The notes beneath the pieces are model-generated. The model made no database searches. It was not told where the DNA came from and saw nothing but the letters and a program-made list of their open reading frames with translations. Position numbers and translations under genes: made by a program. A stretch of DNA of 64,000 nt. Source: Benincasa hispida (lineage: Eukaryota > Streptophyta > Magnoliopsida > Cucurbitales > Cucurbitaceae). Positions 1 through 11,859 of this stretch are shown here, piece after piece (within the stretch, counting starts at the first letter, position 1; every line of letters starts with the position of its first letter). Location of the stretch: positions 86,851,249 to 86,915,248 of the forward strand of contig NC_052357.1 of the NCBI RefSeq assembly GCF_009727055.1, written 5' to 3'.

Positions 1-685
1 CTTCATTGCCAAAAGATTGAAAGAAGTCATGCGATGTTCTTAGAAAGCGTAAAGAGAATTTGAAAGAAAGCTAGCAGACCTCTAACTTCTAGAAATATTT
101 CATGAGGTGACTATCTTAAAATTAAGTTGACTCTAGTATATACGAAAGAAATAGAAGCATATTTTTCATCATTGAAATCATAATTGGCAAAGAGACATCA
201 TGCGGTAACTTACTAAATTTATCCATGTCAAATGATTGCAGTACTCAAAGAGGATGCAGTGATAAAACTTTTAAAACTAAAATGCGATGCGATAGTGGAA
301 GATTTGAAATAGAGATAAGGAAAAATACAACTCCCAAATTTGTGTTGTCGCCCGCATTGTGTATTGATGCATCCTTCTTTGCGGCGATCTATCTTCTTTG
401 GATTGTGGTGACGGAATAAGAGAAGTTGCTTCTTCGTGTAACATCTCCGCAATCCAGTGCCTCGATCGTTGCAAGAAAATCAGAGAGAGGGTCAAATAAG
501 ATTAAAAAAAACAAACGCCATTTTTTTAGAGCAAAGTAAAAAATAGATATGCGATACTAGATGATAACAAGATGATAAAAGTTCATGAAGTATTGATACA
601 GGAAAAGGATATTCAAAAGGATTGCATCCCTGATGAGGTTGAGTTATGTAGTAACTCAGGGACTGATTATTCCAGGTTGGTCTTT
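1..685. other. Distal part of gypsy element A, no recognised coding
   Basis: This stretch lies downstream of the protease of element A on the minus strand, where reverse transcriptase would normally follow. I find no RT, RNase H or integrase motif on either strand. Only short open frames are present (228-452 and 277-495, minus). Either pol was deleted or the element is a gag-protease derivative. The element runs off the left edge, so the rest cannot be judged. Confidence 0.4.
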
Positions 686-1504
686 TCACGGCCATGGTGG
701 CTTTTCTCTCTTTTCTTTGTCCTTTGGGATCTTGACTGCCTTAATTCGGAGCTTTTCCCCATGAATGTTTATTACGATCTCCCCCTTGCGTACATCAATT
801 TGAGCACGACCGGTCGAAAGGAATGGTCGTCCCAATATGATGGGCGCGTCTTCATCCGCTTTATAATCCAAAATGAGGAAGTCTGCCGGCAAAATGAATT
901 TATCAATTGAGATTGTGACATTTTTCAATTCTCCTTCATGATGTATTTGGAATCTGTCTGCGAGTAGGAGAGTCTCTGTTGTGGGCGTGGGTGTGCCATT
1001 ATTCGATCGTTTGAAGATGGATAATGGCATTATGTTGATGCTTGCCTCTAGATTGCATATCGCCTGGACACTGTAGACCCCTCAAACAGAGCATGGTATC
1101 GTGAAGATTCCTAGGTCACCTATTTTTGGTGGGATCATAACATTTTACGTTGCGGCCACTATTGCGATCTTTTCTTCATCATTTTGTTCCTCTTTCAATC
1201 TTTGCGGAGCTGCTGGTGATTGGACTTCTTCTGTCTCAAGATCTGGAGGTTTGAGGGTGGACGTAGCTTCGGGGTTCATTTTTTCAAGCTTTTCTAAACT
1301 ATAGGTCAACGGATCTTCGGTTGTCACCACATTTAAGTTGGTCGCGCTGGGCTTCTCCCCTACTTCCGTAGTCATTTTATCGCTTAGCAAGGAGACTGTT
1401 AAGCACTGTTCCTTCCCTGTACCCCCAGTGTTGCGAGGAAGCTCAGTTGAGCTCGGCAACGCCCCTTGCGGTCTATTTTTCAACTCCCCTGCAATTTTTC
1501 CCAT
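686..1504 (-). pseudogene. Gypsy aspartic protease with upstream linker (element A)
   Basis: Open frames at 1145-1504 and 686-1030 on the minus strand cover the Pro/Ser/Thr-rich linker after gag and the retropepsin-like domain. The second frame has the blocks MPLSIFKR, LLADR, DKFILPADFLILD and PIILGRPFLSTGRAQIDV, which are standard for plant gypsy proteases. Just upstream, at about 1050-1070, the catalytic block normally read as CDLGASIN reads CNLEASIN. The active-site Asp is therefore Asn and the Gly is Glu, both explained by G-to-A changes. A stop codon also separates the two frames. The protease would process gag-pol if intact; here it is dead. Confidence 0.8.
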
Positions 1505-1570
1505 CTGAATTTTGAGATTTCGAATAGATGTTGCTTGATTCTGAAGTACTGATTCGTTTGTCTCAATGTA

Positions 1571-2722
1571 CTACTTCAACAAGCTCTCTAAGGACGAAGA
1601 TTGTGGTGATTGCGAACTACTGGCATGATTGCTTGTCTGACCGTCATTTTGTAGGAAAAATCCGGATGGCCCTCCTTTTTGCGCCACAGGTTGAAAGCTT
1701 TGTTGTTGATTTTTCCACGTGAAATTTGGGTGGTTTCTCCATCCGGGGTTGTATGTACAGAAGTAGGGATTATTTCTATGAAGTATACCGACTGTGGATT
1801 CTCGGGGCATTCTCCATCGAATGAGCGTCTCCACAATTGACACAACTTGCAGTCGTTTGAGCGATTGCATTGACCTGCCATTTTTCGCTCCCATGTTATT
1901 AATTGCAATGCCTTGAATTAAACTCATCATCGCAGTCATCTGGCTCTACAAGGATGCGTGGCCCCGTTGTTTGCGTCATTATCTTTAATTCTTAATATTT
2001 GATCGCTTTCCTGCCAATCCTCGTGATTTTTGAAAATGCGATCAAGTATACTCTTTGTCTCCTCATATGTTTTGTCGAGGTAGACCACCTACGGCTGTCG
2101 TATTGGCAGCGATCTGCGAAGAGGGATTTAATCCTTAGTAAAAGATCTCCATCTACTGACAATCTGGTAAGCTATTATGTGGACAGTCTCTTACCAGCCG
2201 CTTGAACCTCGCCCAGGCATCGCTGAGCGATTCTTCATCTTCTTGTTCAATTTTTTTTTTAATTTCCTTTTTCTAACGTTCTTCGGTTGGGGAAATACTT
2301 CTTCATAAACTTTTCCACCACCTGTCCCATGAAGTTATCTCCCCCGGTTCGAGAGAATATGCTCATTTTCTTGCCTGATCACACAAGGAGAAATGGGAAA
2401 TAGACTGAGTCGAATTTCCTCAGTTGAGAATATTCGGGAACACAAAAGTGTTGCAGATTTCTATGAAGCTCTGGAGGTGGGCGTGCGGGTCTTCGCCATG
2501 CCTCCTTCCAAACTGCCCAGCAGCCTGGATCATCCGTAACATTACCGGCTTCATTTCAATCCTCGATCCATCTAACGCTGGCCTCATGATTCCTGGAGAG
2601 AAATCATAGAGGTTGGGCAACGCATAGTCTCGAATGGGTCTATTGCGGTCATTCACTAGAAAGATGGGGTTGGCCATTATATTCTTCTCGTTCGCGGCCC
2701 TTTTTGCCGGTTGTTCTGCCAT
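1571..2722 (-). pseudogene. Gypsy gag (element A)
   Basis: The minus-strand frame at 2420-2722 opens with a MAEQ start and holds the gag N-terminal region with a PHAHLQSFIEICNTF block, as in the plant Retrotrans_gag family. After a frame break, 2200-2420 still reads as the following gag core (blocks like VVEKFMKKYFP), with stops and a run of nine T on the plus strand that breaks frame. The frames at 1571-1939 and 1588-1908 together hold a remnant zinc knuckle (CVNC, then DGECPENP in a second frame), so a frameshift splits the knuckle. The product would be the capsid/nucleocapsid precursor of the retrotransposon particle. Confidence 0.75.
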
Positions 2723-2864
2723 TCTTGGAGTTCTGTCTTATTGTTGGTGGTTGTCTCTCATTCTTCGTCTTAACGTCCTCTCAATCTCCGGGTTGTAATT
2801 TTCCAGAGATTGAGAGTCTACAAAGAAATCAGAAAAATTACAGTTAGCACACTATTTTGCCAAA

Positions 2865-2882
2865 GTTCTCGACAACGATGCA
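2865..2882 (-). other. Primer binding site, tRNA-Asp type, decayed (element A)
   Basis: On the minus strand, the sequence right after the LTR reads AGTTTTTTGCATCGTTGTC. This is a mutated form of the AGTTTTTGGCGCCGTTGCC motif that follows LTRs in Athila/Tat-like elements and pairs with the 3' end of tRNA-Asp. Compare the much better preserved copy at 49376-49393. Confidence 0.6.
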
Positions 2883-2889
2883 AAAAACT

Positions 2890-4561
2890 TGATACTTGGT
2901 TTTATGATGTGAAATTATGGATGATATGTGATGATGAAATTGCATTGAGCACTCAAGTTTTCTCAGTGGAATCCAAGTGTAAACCCCTCTGAGTTCCTGG
3001 TAAGTCCAGGGTCGAACTCTAGGACTTGGGAAAACAGGTTGCGGTGATATTTTTTAGGAAAACTTTGTGGTAACCAAATAAATCAATAAGTATTGAGGTT
3101 TTTGTTTGCAGTAATGAAAAATAAACAAATGTGGCAGAGTTTGAAAAGAGTTGATAAAACGGAAGATGCAATGAGTATGCGGTGAACGGGTTGAGAAAAG
3201 TTTCGGCTAACACTTCCTAGGATGTGTTCATGCTATGCGATCATGCAACATGCATACAACAGTAAACCACCTCTCGGTGCGAATGCCATGCCTTCTAAGG
3301 CTAGAACGCATGCAATATATGCGATAAGTCTATAGGACCTACACATAAGTCTCTATTCTTATGTATGCAATGACAAATGACACACACACAAATAAGGTGA
3401 CCACATAATATCATTCCTATCTCTAAGATGCATGTGATGCAGGTTGGCAAACAAAGCTTATCTCTAAGTCCTTATCTCTTGTTTATGCAGTTTTAATCTT
3501 GCTCTTTCGAGTCTAGATTCTAACATAGCTCTCTTGAGTAGCTCTAAAGGGATATTTGGTGCAGCATAACACAAGATAATCGCAAGTATTGAACTTCCTA
3601 GGTCATGTTAGCTTTGTTCTTCTCAACCCATTCGACTAGTTTAGCTACTCATGCATACTAAGAGAGTGAACAGTTGTAGAATAAGCACTTCCATTGTATA
3701 AATATAAAGATGAAGTATAAAACAACAATGCAAGAATAGAATAAAGAGCCTGGTAGCAATCTCTTGCTTCTCAGGCTTTTACACTATCTTTTTACTCGAC
3801 TCTCGCGAGAGCGAGATTATCTTTCTACTCGTGTTCAAAAGATAATCTTACTCTCGCGAAAGTCGACCCCTCTGTGCTTCTACGCTCAGGGTTCTCTCTC
3901 GAGTTGCCCTGAGCGATTTCTGACGTCTCTACTCTTTTCTTGCTCCGCCTTAAAATAAAAAGGAAAACTATGGACAAAGATGTGTTGAGCTAACTGATTC
4001 GAACTTATGAATTTTCGAACCCCTTTTCTGAAGGATGCCTTCGGTATTTATAGTACTTCCGGAGTGAAAGGCGGGTTTTCTCTTATGATTGCACAGATGG
4101 GATGGCTTTAATTCCCTGACTGATGCACCCAATATTTGTCACCGAAAAGCTGAATGTACTTGTTATCGTTAGCGGCTGTCAACTTAATTCGGATTCGACC
4201 ACCATCAGCTTCCTGTTCCATTGTGATTAATTATGCCTTTCACCTAGATGCGCCCACCAAGTTGTGCCGACCAAGTTGCCGCAATCCTTCTTGAGCAAAT
4301 GTTTACGAACACAATCACCGCAAAGCCTTGCGGTAATGCTGCACTCGATCAATGATTTCCTATGATCGCAATTTTCGCCTTGCGTCAACGCATATTCTGC
4401 ATAAAAATATAAAAATCAACTGTTCCTATGCGATGAACGCATGCGACCGCAATATTATGAATTTGATACTTTTTGGACGCAATGTAACATATTTTATCAA
4501 TACAAGCCAGCAATGTTTAAGAACTTAGCACTATGATAACGTGCATTTCTGCCTGTTATCA
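2890..4561 (-). repeat. 5' LTR of gypsy element A
   Basis: The LTR begins on the minus strand with TGATAACAGGCAGAAATGC (upper end 4561) and ends at about 2890 just before the decayed primer site. It shares with the LTRs of B, the LARD at 47372 and the LTR at the right edge the TGAT-type start followed by GGCAGAAATGC, a promoter TATA box, and a 3' block containing a GGTCGAAC-like core. Length is about 1.67 kb. No partner LTR is in the window. Confidence 0.75.
4045..4052 (-). promoter_or_regulatory. TATA box in LTR A
   Basis: The minus strand reads TATAAATA here, about 510 bases inside the LTR start, at the position matching the TATA boxes of the related LTRs at 5838-5845 and 47948-47955. It would mark the U3/R boundary region. 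Confidence 0.5.
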
Positions 4562-6417
4562 TTGACATGCGCCTAAGATTGCTTCCAGCTTATGCGAATA
4601 ATAGCCTTTTTATCTTGGGGTCAACATTGACTTTCGACGCATTGCCTATACTTCAAATATTGTTTGCAACTTGGTCACACAAGCTATAATATGCCCAAGA
4701 TTAAAAGGGTGCTTGTGAAAACATAAAACTTAAGGAAAATTGGGGGTGAACGCAATTATGCGTTGTTGTATGTCTTAAACTATGAGTTTATGCCCATGCG
4801 TTGGAGGTCATGTGTTGGAATGGAAAGTATACGTTTATCTAGTATGCAATGACCATGCGTTCCTATCATAAGTTTTCTTGCCTTCTCGCCAAGTATAACG
4901 AGAACGCAAGGTTCTCGGGTAATCCGAGGTCGAACACAGGGACTTGTCACTCGATAATGCTTGTGAAGCAATGTGTTTGAGGTGATAAATAAAAGTAAAA
5001 GGAAGAAGTTTAATGGATTACATACTACTTCTACTCCTAACTAAACAGATTGAGCAATAGAAAACTTGCGATGAGAATTGGTAGATACATAACAACTGTT
5101 AACGCATAGTAATGTTTATTATCTTAAATCGCTCGAGTAATCTCAGCTTGTCACACTAACACATTGCACACCTCTCAGTGGTCAGCCGCATGACTATATC
5201 TCTATAGTGCATGGTTGTGTCGAGCATAAGACCGTGCCTATCTCTAGGAACAATGCATACTTTGCTTTAGTGCGTTCCATCTCTTACCTTCTCAGGCAGT
5301 TAGATGCGACTGATTAACATATAGATAAGAAGTGCAACATCCCATCGACAAGCATTGCTACAGCCTTTCACTAAGCAAAGAGAATTAACTCACTATACTC
5401 GCACAATGCACACCTCTCGGTGGGTTGCTATATGCGTATCATTAGGCTACACGATTGAGTACGCGATCGCCTTTGATAAATAAACGATGAAGGTAAACGA
5501 TGATAAAGATAAAGACGATGAAGAAGATGGCATTGAAGGAATAAAGATGTGCATTGATTACAAAATGTCTTAATATCTTAAGCTAAAATGTAATACAATA
5601 CAGAGATCACAGAAGAAATGAAAGACTAGGCGTCAAGGTTGCTGGTGGTGCCATGGATGGATGGTGGAGAGGTCTCTCTCGAGCTCAATCTCTGGCGATA
5701 GCTTCGGTCGTCACTCATACTTGTTTGTGGAGATGAAGAATCCTCACAGAAAATCTCGCTCATGCTCTCATCTATGATTGCAAACCTCTGCCTTAAGGCA
5801 GAAGTTCAGATGTCTTGAAATGAAGGTCCAAAGGGCTATTTATAGAGTTTAAATGCCGACAACAATCATGATTGCGTTATGTCTCACTACTGCTTTTGTC
5901 GCTATATAGGCAATGTCAACATCATCTTATCTTATTGATATTCCCAAGGTATGCGTTCGAGCTTGATTCAACTGAAGTATCAACGCATTCCACCCATATT
6001 GCGATCACCCTTCTATTTAAGGTTATCACTCCGTGGCCAGAATCTCCATGTAATGGACACATTCGATCACTGCAACTTCCATGCGATGGACGCATGTGAT
6101 CACTGCATGCATCATCTATGCGACAGTTCGGCTTTCACCGAATGTAATTGTCTTTGCGGTCGCCTTGCTTCAGCGCATGCATTTGATTTTATGATTGTTT
6201 ATTTCTAGCGCATGCGTTTGATTCCTACGGTAGGTACAAAATAGACACTTTGGCACGGAATAATGCATAATATTGGGGTTAGTGAGGATTTAGGTGCTGA
6301 CCAACGCAAAACTCAAATTTTCACAAATTCTAAGTATTATCACTGCATTTTCTATTTGTTAGCCCTCATAATTCTAAATAAAAGGCTTATAATAACTGGC
6401 ATTTCTACCAGTTAACA
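4562..6417 (-). mobile_element. Non-autonomous gypsy-type element B (LTR plus internal fragment)
   Basis: The minus-strand LTR runs from 6417 (TGTTAACTGGTAGAAATGCC) to about 4721. The following internal stub, 4720 to 4562, matches the internal start of the LARD at 49440-49560: both hold blocks equivalent to TAGCTTGTG, CAAGTTGCAAACA and CGATGCGTCGAAAG. B therefore belongs to the LARD family. Its primer site is lost in a small rearrangement around 4720, and the rest of its interior is cut off by element A at 4561. No coding capacity is visible. Confidence 0.7.
5838..5845 (-). promoter_or_regulatory. TATA box in LTR B
   Basis: TATAAATA on the minus strand, in the context CTCTATAAATAGCCC. The same CTATAAATAG core lies at equivalent places in the LARD LTRs. 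Confidence 0.5.
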
Positions 6418-7127
6418 GTCGTTAAGGTGAGATATAAGTCTCTAGTATCAACGACATTATATACAGAGACTAGTCATCTCGTGGTCTGGTCTTATAAAAA
6501 TTCTCTTTATAGGACATCTCTGCTCGCATGTCTCCACATGAATGGTCAGGATCTACCATCTGTAGTAGTTCACAACACTTGCAAACTTCTACAAAGCGGG
6601 CCGTATCCGTAGTGTCACCAGGATCAGGTATCCCTCCTTAATCCTTATACTACAGACCTTTTTAGGTTATCACTTAAGGCATGGTGGCATGACCTCAATC
6701 CTAAGTGTTTTGGGAACTCCTGCCTTTGAGGGCATTATATACAGAGACTAGTCACCTCGTGGTCTGGTCTTATACAAACTCTTTGTATAGGACATCCCTG
6801 CTTACATATCTCCACATGGTCAGGATCTACCATCTGTAGTAGTTCACAACACTTGCAAACTTCTACAAAGCGGTCTGTATCCATAGTGTCACTATGATCA
6901 GGTATCTCTCCTTAATCCTTATATTACAGATATTTTTATGTTATCACTTAAGGCATGATCCACTTGTTTTTCTCATATACATGCTTAAGTTTTCATACAA
7001 TAACCATGGAGCTTTGTTTATTGGATATAAGTAAATGCCAAATAAAATAACTCTTATTTTATTCATAAAAATGTGTATAGATTACAAACTATGAGACTCC
7101 GAGAGAATTAGGACACCAATCCTAACA
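6418..7127 (-). repeat. LTR2-family copia LTR fragment
   Basis: The upper end (CCAATCCTAACA, 7127) matches the start of the LTR2 family seen in C1 (TGTTGGGGTTGATGCC on the minus strand, decayed). The body matches LTR2 copies at 16340-16760 and 9950-10080: a block with TGGTCTGGTCTTAT, then GTCTCCACATGAATG, then ATCACTTAAGGCATG. The rest of the LTR toward its 3' end is missing, so it is cut at the join with element B at 6417. Confidence 0.7.
6455..6955 (-). repeat. 278-bp tandem duplication inside LTR2 fragment
   Basis: CATTATATACAGAGACTAGTCA at 6455 and a near-identical start at 6733 each begin a block of LTR2 sequence that runs on through the same landmarks (GGTCAGGATCTACCATCTG, AACACTTGCAAACTTC, TATCACTTAAGGCATG). 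The two copies differ by scattered substitutions and small indels, so the duplication is not recent. Other LTR2 copies in the window have one copy. Confidence 0.75.
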
Positions 7128-7132
7128 AAGCC

Positions 7133-8423
7133 ATGTTCTTTATTGATGCCAACTTATGGCAAGAAGCTACAAATGATGAAATGGACTCTTTTGAGTTAAA
7201 TAGACCTTGGCATTTGGTAGACCCACCCCTTAGTTACAAAGCAATAGGTTGCAAATGGATCCTAAGGAAGAAGCTTAAATCTGATGGAACAATTGACAAG
7301 TTTAATGTCAAGTTAGTAGCAAAGGGCTTTAGACAAAGAGAAAACGTAGACTTCTTTGACACCTTCTCCCCAGTCACTAGAATTACCTCAATCTGTGTAC
7401 TATTTTCTCTAGCTGCCCTAAATAACCTCATAGTACATTAGATGGACGTAAAGGCCGTTTTTCTAAACGGTGAACTTGAAGAAGAGATTTATATGGAAAA
7501 ACCTGAGGGCTTTATAGTCCATGGTCAAGAGAATAAGGTTTGTAAGCTAGATAAATCTCTTTATGGTCTAAAATAAGCTCCTAAACAATGACATGAAAAA
7601 TTTGATAACCTAATCTTATTTAAAGGTTTCAAGGTTGATGAAAGTGATAAATGCATCTACTAAAAGTTTGAAAAAAAATCCTATGTCTGTACATAAATAA
7701 CTTGTTAATATTTGGGTCGAACTTGCACATAAGAAATGATGTAAAATCTATGTTAAGTACAAACTTCGATATGAAAGACTTAAGAGAAATGAGTGTAATT
7801 TTAGGCATAAAAGTGACTAGGTCTGAAAAGGGAATTTCTTTAGATCAATCTCACTATGTAAAAAAAGATTCTAAAAAAATATAATTACTTTGAATGTAAA
7901 CCAGCATGTACTCCTTATGACCCTAGTGTTAAGTTGTTCAAGAACACTAGTAACAGTGTTAATCAAACTGAGTATGCGAGCATCATAGGCAGTCTCAGGT
8001 ATGTGCTGACTGCACTAGACCTGATATAGCTTATGCTGTAGGATTACTTTGTAGGTTTACAAACAGACCTAGTATAGAGCATTGAAATGCTATAGGAAAG
8101 GTTATGAGGTACTTAAAGAAAACTCAAAACCTATAATTACATTATCAGAAGTTTTTCGTTGTCTTGGAAGGGTTCATAGATGCTGACTGGAACTTCCTCT
8201 CGGATGATTCAAAAGCTACAAGTGGCTATATTTTCAATATAACAGACAGAGCTCTCTCTTGGAAATCCAAAAAATAGACTATCTTAGCCTAATCAATGAT
8301 GAAGTCAGAAATGATAGCACTAGCAACAACTAATGAAGAAGCAGATTGACTTAGAAGTCTGCTATCAAAGATTCCCCTATGGAAAAAGCCAGTACCAACT
8401 ATTTCGATCCATTGTGATAGTAT
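7133..8423 (+). pseudogene. Ty1/copia reverse transcriptase-RNase H fragment (C4)
   Basis: The first frame (7133-7441) has copia RVT_2 blocks: IGCKWILRKKL, KLVAKGFRQRENVDFFDTF and SPVTRITSI. A stop at 7441 interrupts the block that continues as MDVKAVFLNGELEEEIYM and SLYGLK. A later frame (7702-7884) has the ILGIKV region that follows the YVDD site, and 7970-8420 reads as RNase H with several stops, ending at an IHCDS-like block. The upstream pol (integrase, protease, gag) is missing, and the 3' end is cut by the LTR2 copy beginning at 8424. It differs from the C1 pol, so it is another copia family. Confidence 0.8.
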
Positions 8424-8960
8424 TGAAGGAACCTATGAAGACCTTGAGTAGAAACATGGATCATTCTAATTTTTGGTTTTCACAGAATACAAATTATGCA
8501 TAACACAAAATTTACAGCATGCTTAATAAATGAGAAAAATAAAATTAGGGATTAGGGTTTCAAAAAACCCTTACCTTTGAAGATCTGATCTTCTTCACCA
8601 ATTCCCTATTCTTTTCAAATTGTCAAAAACTTGAAACCCTCAAACAAAAAACCTTGTGGACACCACTTCAAGAAGCCTTTTGTATTCTCTTGGGATGAGA
8701 ATCATAGGAGTTGTGTGGGCTTTGTGAATTTTATGAGAGAGGGAGAGATTGAGAGGAGAAGAGATTTTTTCTTTCCTCAGAGAACTTTTCTCTATTTTTC
8801 TGTAAACTGTAAGAAGAAAAACAGAAAGAGTCTCCCATTCACAACCACTTTGATCGTGAGATGAAGAGAGAATTAAGAGGAGAGAAGTTATTTCCCTCCC
8901 TTTAAAATTGAAATTAAAATTAATAAATAAATAAATTAATTTTAATTTTAATTTATATAT

Positions 8961-8968
<8 letters not shown>

Positions 8969-9018
<50 letters not shown>
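8969..9018. repeat. (AT)n microsatellite
   Basis: About 25 uninterrupted AT units, inside the AT-rich part of the LTR2 copy. Likely length-variable between individuals and prone to assembly error. Confidence 0.9.
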
Positions 9019-9022
<4 letters not shown>

Positions 9023-10084
9023 AATCATATATAACAATTAACCTTTGGTTTAATATTGTATCATATACAATATAACCTATAATTTTAATTCTCTCATTAA
9101 TGATATTTAATATAAATCACATTTATATTAAATTTAATTATATGAATCTAATTCATATAATTAATATCTGAATCATATACAAATATTTATTTCCTCTCAA
9201 ATAAACTTTAAATTATAATGTATCATATACATTATATCATATATATAATTAAGTAAAATCAATTATATCACATATAATTAATTTTCTCAATTAATTTGAA
9301 CAATTCAAATTAATCCAAAATTTATTCTCATTTAATCCTTGTTGAACTACAGAGGAGACCTCATGGACTTGTAGATTGAAGCTCCAATGGTACTTGAATA
9401 ATTAATTAAACTTCTTTAATTAAATTATTCAACATCCATTAACTGTTGGGCATTCCACTAAAGACTGATAGCTACACTATTCGCATTACAAATATATTTT
9501 TGTGTCCATTGGATAAAACCAGTCAATAGTGCGATGACCCTTCACAAATTGCTCGTAAGTACAGCTGGGCCAAAATTACCGTTTTGCCCCTATAGTTACA
9601 TCTAACTTCTTAAGTATCATTGATCCCTCTAATGAATAATAAGTCATAGTCAAATTATGACCAAACCCCTTTCTGGCTAAGAGAGGGTGTGACACCACAT
9701 TGTTCAAACCTCAGAATCAGCCCCTAAGAGAGCAAATTATCTAATTACCGCGACGTTAAGGAAGGAGTGAATTCCGTCTTGTGTAGCCGTGTTCCCAGCT
9801 CCCCAATTAGACGAATCGCTAAAATGGTAGGCTTACTAAGTTGGCGATCTGGCTACTCTCACCCATACAAATCAAAGGACCGCCTTCTTAGGTAGGAGTT
9901 CACAACTCATTGATTCAGATCATATCATCTATGGTCATCCTAGTGAAATGTAAGTCTCTGTTATGAACGACGTTATATAATGAGAATAGTCATTTTGTGG
10001 TCCGGTCTTATATAAACTCCTTTGTATAGAATACCATCGTTCAAATGTCTCCACATGAATGATTAAGATCTAAATACCAAACTA

Positions 10085-11407
10085 CTCCTATTATTACCAA
10101 AATGTAACAATAGTGGTAAGTCTGAGTTGATCTGTAGGGAAGCGCGATTTGTTTCGCTAAGCCAATTGTCTAACTAGAGCGATAAATGCAGGATTTTTGT
10201 GTGGAAGAGAGAAATACGTGAAATTAAAATAAAAAGGGTAAATGTAATCTAGGATAGGGGTCTGTCTAATTTCTAGAGCAAGAGAGAGAGTTTCCTATAC
10301 AATTTCTATCATAGAAATTAATAATTAAACAAATATTTTGTTCTATGCATTCACGACTACTATATCAATTCGGCTTAACTAATCTCTACAAAGATTGACA
10401 ATCAATTAAATCAAAATCAATCAAGCGCCCTAATTATTAATTAAGTCAGAATAATTAAACTATATGCTCTTAATTCTACTGGGTTCTCAACGATCATATA
10501 GAATTAAAAAAATCATATACATAAGAATGAGGATTCAATTACGTTGACTAAATGTCAGGAAAAGCCATATCCAATTAACCAAATTATTCTTCGAATCTAG
10601 ATTAAACATGCATTCACATCCAATCTTTTGCTGCGAGCTCGAAATTAACTAGTGGAGACAACCATTATGATAGGGTCATCAGTCCAACACACAAATGCAA
10701 ATCTAATTACATCAAGATTCAAAGAAAACATAGAATGAAGAATATCACAATTTAATTATAGAATTCTCAAGAAATTAGACATAGGGCTCTTGCTCAAAGA
10801 AATTAGATAAAAATTACCTCTTAATTCATAGACAAATCCGAGATAAACATTCGATCTATTGATTACAACCCAAAAGAAAAATAAAAACTAACCTAAAGAT
10901 ACTAAAATTTGTAGAGAAAAGAAGAAGAATGATGATCAACCTCGACCTCCATCAATTCAACCCCAAAAGTTAGCATATTTTGACCTAAGGGTGAAGAGAT
11001 ATATTTATAAAATAAATCGAAGTGTTTCCCTGTGTTTGAGCCAAAGAAGACGCGCGCGTGGACGACATGGGTAGTGCCACTCCAATCGGAGCATTGCAAT
11101 TCTATTGGCAGCATTGCAACCTACCCTACACACCAACATTATGTCTTCTGGCGTCAGGCAAATGTTGGACCTAAACAAGGGATGTGCGTTGCGATGTTGA
11201 AGTAAGGGAATTTTGGTCTTTTTAACTCCTTTGAAGCCCGAATGCTCAAATCAACTCCATTTTTCTTCAGATTAATCCCGTTTAGCTCAAAATACTTGGT
11301 TCTACCTCTTGATTGCTCGGTACCTACAAAATAGGGCAATAAACACATAAAATCCAATAACAAGCCTGAATTAAGCTAGGAATAATAGCTTTTTTTGAGA
11401 GCTATCA
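10085..11407 (-). repeat. Gypsy LTR nested in LTR2 copy (likely solo)
   Basis: The upper end is sharp: on the minus strand it starts TGATAGCTCTCAAAAAAAGC at 11407, a common gypsy LTR start. The lower end is less sure, near 10085-10130; a block there (AAGTCTGAGTTGATC) resembles the AAGTCGAGTATCATC block just inside the 5' LTR of G1. LTR2 sequence resumes on both sides (AAACTACTCC on the left, ATGATCCACC on the right). No internal gypsy sequence accompanies it. Confidence 0.6.
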
Positions 11408-11494
11408 ATGATCCACCTATAGGTCTCTACATACATGTTTATACAATGTTTACAAACTACGAGAATATAGAGATTTAAGACACCAATCCTGACA

Positions 11495-11859
11495 ATCTCC
11501 TACTTGTCCTAAAGCTTAGGAAGCCAAATGTACAATACAAATAAAGTACAAAATACTTTAAACTAGGACATACACTATACTTCTGTAACATCTCCCATTT
11601 TCCCTAGACAATATGCCGCATGTCCTGTAGACCTAAACTTTCTAGATGACCCTCAAACACTGTAGCCATGAGAGCCTTGTAAACGGATCAACAACATTGT
11701 GCTCCGAAGCGATCTTCATGAAAATCACGTCACCTCAATGCAAAATCTCCTGAATCAAGTGATATTTCCGCTCAATGTGTTTGCCTCTTTGATGACTCCT
11801 AGGTTCCTTAGAACTTGCCATCACACCACTGTTATCACAATAAAGTGTGATGGGCAAAG
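11495..11859 (-). pseudogene. Copia C2 3' internal end (RNase H tail)
   Basis: Reading on the minus strand, this has the C-terminal RNase H region of the C1 copia family: blocks equivalent to the HKRGKHIE and VADPFTK regions are recognisable through frameshifts, followed by AAGCTTTAGGACAAGTAGGAG as the purine-rich tract before the LTR. It matches the same part of C1 at 16780-17120. Upstream pol is absent because the sequence turns back on itself at about 11860. Confidence 0.65.

Larger units (their letters stand above)
1..4561 (-). mobile_element. Ty3/gypsy LTR retrotransposon A, partial (5' LTR, PBS, gag, protease)
   Basis: Reading on the minus strand, the order is LTR (4561 to 2890), tRNA-Asp-type primer site (2882 to 2865), gag (2722 to about 1571), linker and protease (1504 to 686), then unrecognised sequence to the window edge. 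The order and the gag and protease sequences are typical of the non-chromoviral gypsy lineages (Athila/Tat type). The upper end at 4561 abuts internal sequence of element B, so A appears to have inserted into B. No RT or integrase is visible, and all frames are broken, so the copy is inactive. Confidence 0.75.
8424..11494 (-). repeat. LTR2-family LTR of copia C2, with a nested gypsy LTR
   Basis: The lower end TGAAGGAACC (8424) and the upper end CACCAATCCTGACA (11494) match LTR2 termini. Between them the usual LTR2 order is seen: AT-rich part with ATTAAATTTAATTATATGAA, then CTCCAATGGTACTTGAATAATTA, then a block with CGTTTTGCCCC, then CAGGTCTCTACATACATG-like sequence. A gypsy LTR (10085-11407) interrupts it. 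To the right, 11495 onward is C2 internal sequence with a purine-rich tract next to the LTR, so this is the 3' LTR of a minus-strand copia. Confidence 0.75.

Noticed and set aside
1..685. Possible env-like or RT region in element A
   Set aside because: Minus-strand frames at 228-495 contain no motif I can name. I left the stretch unassigned.
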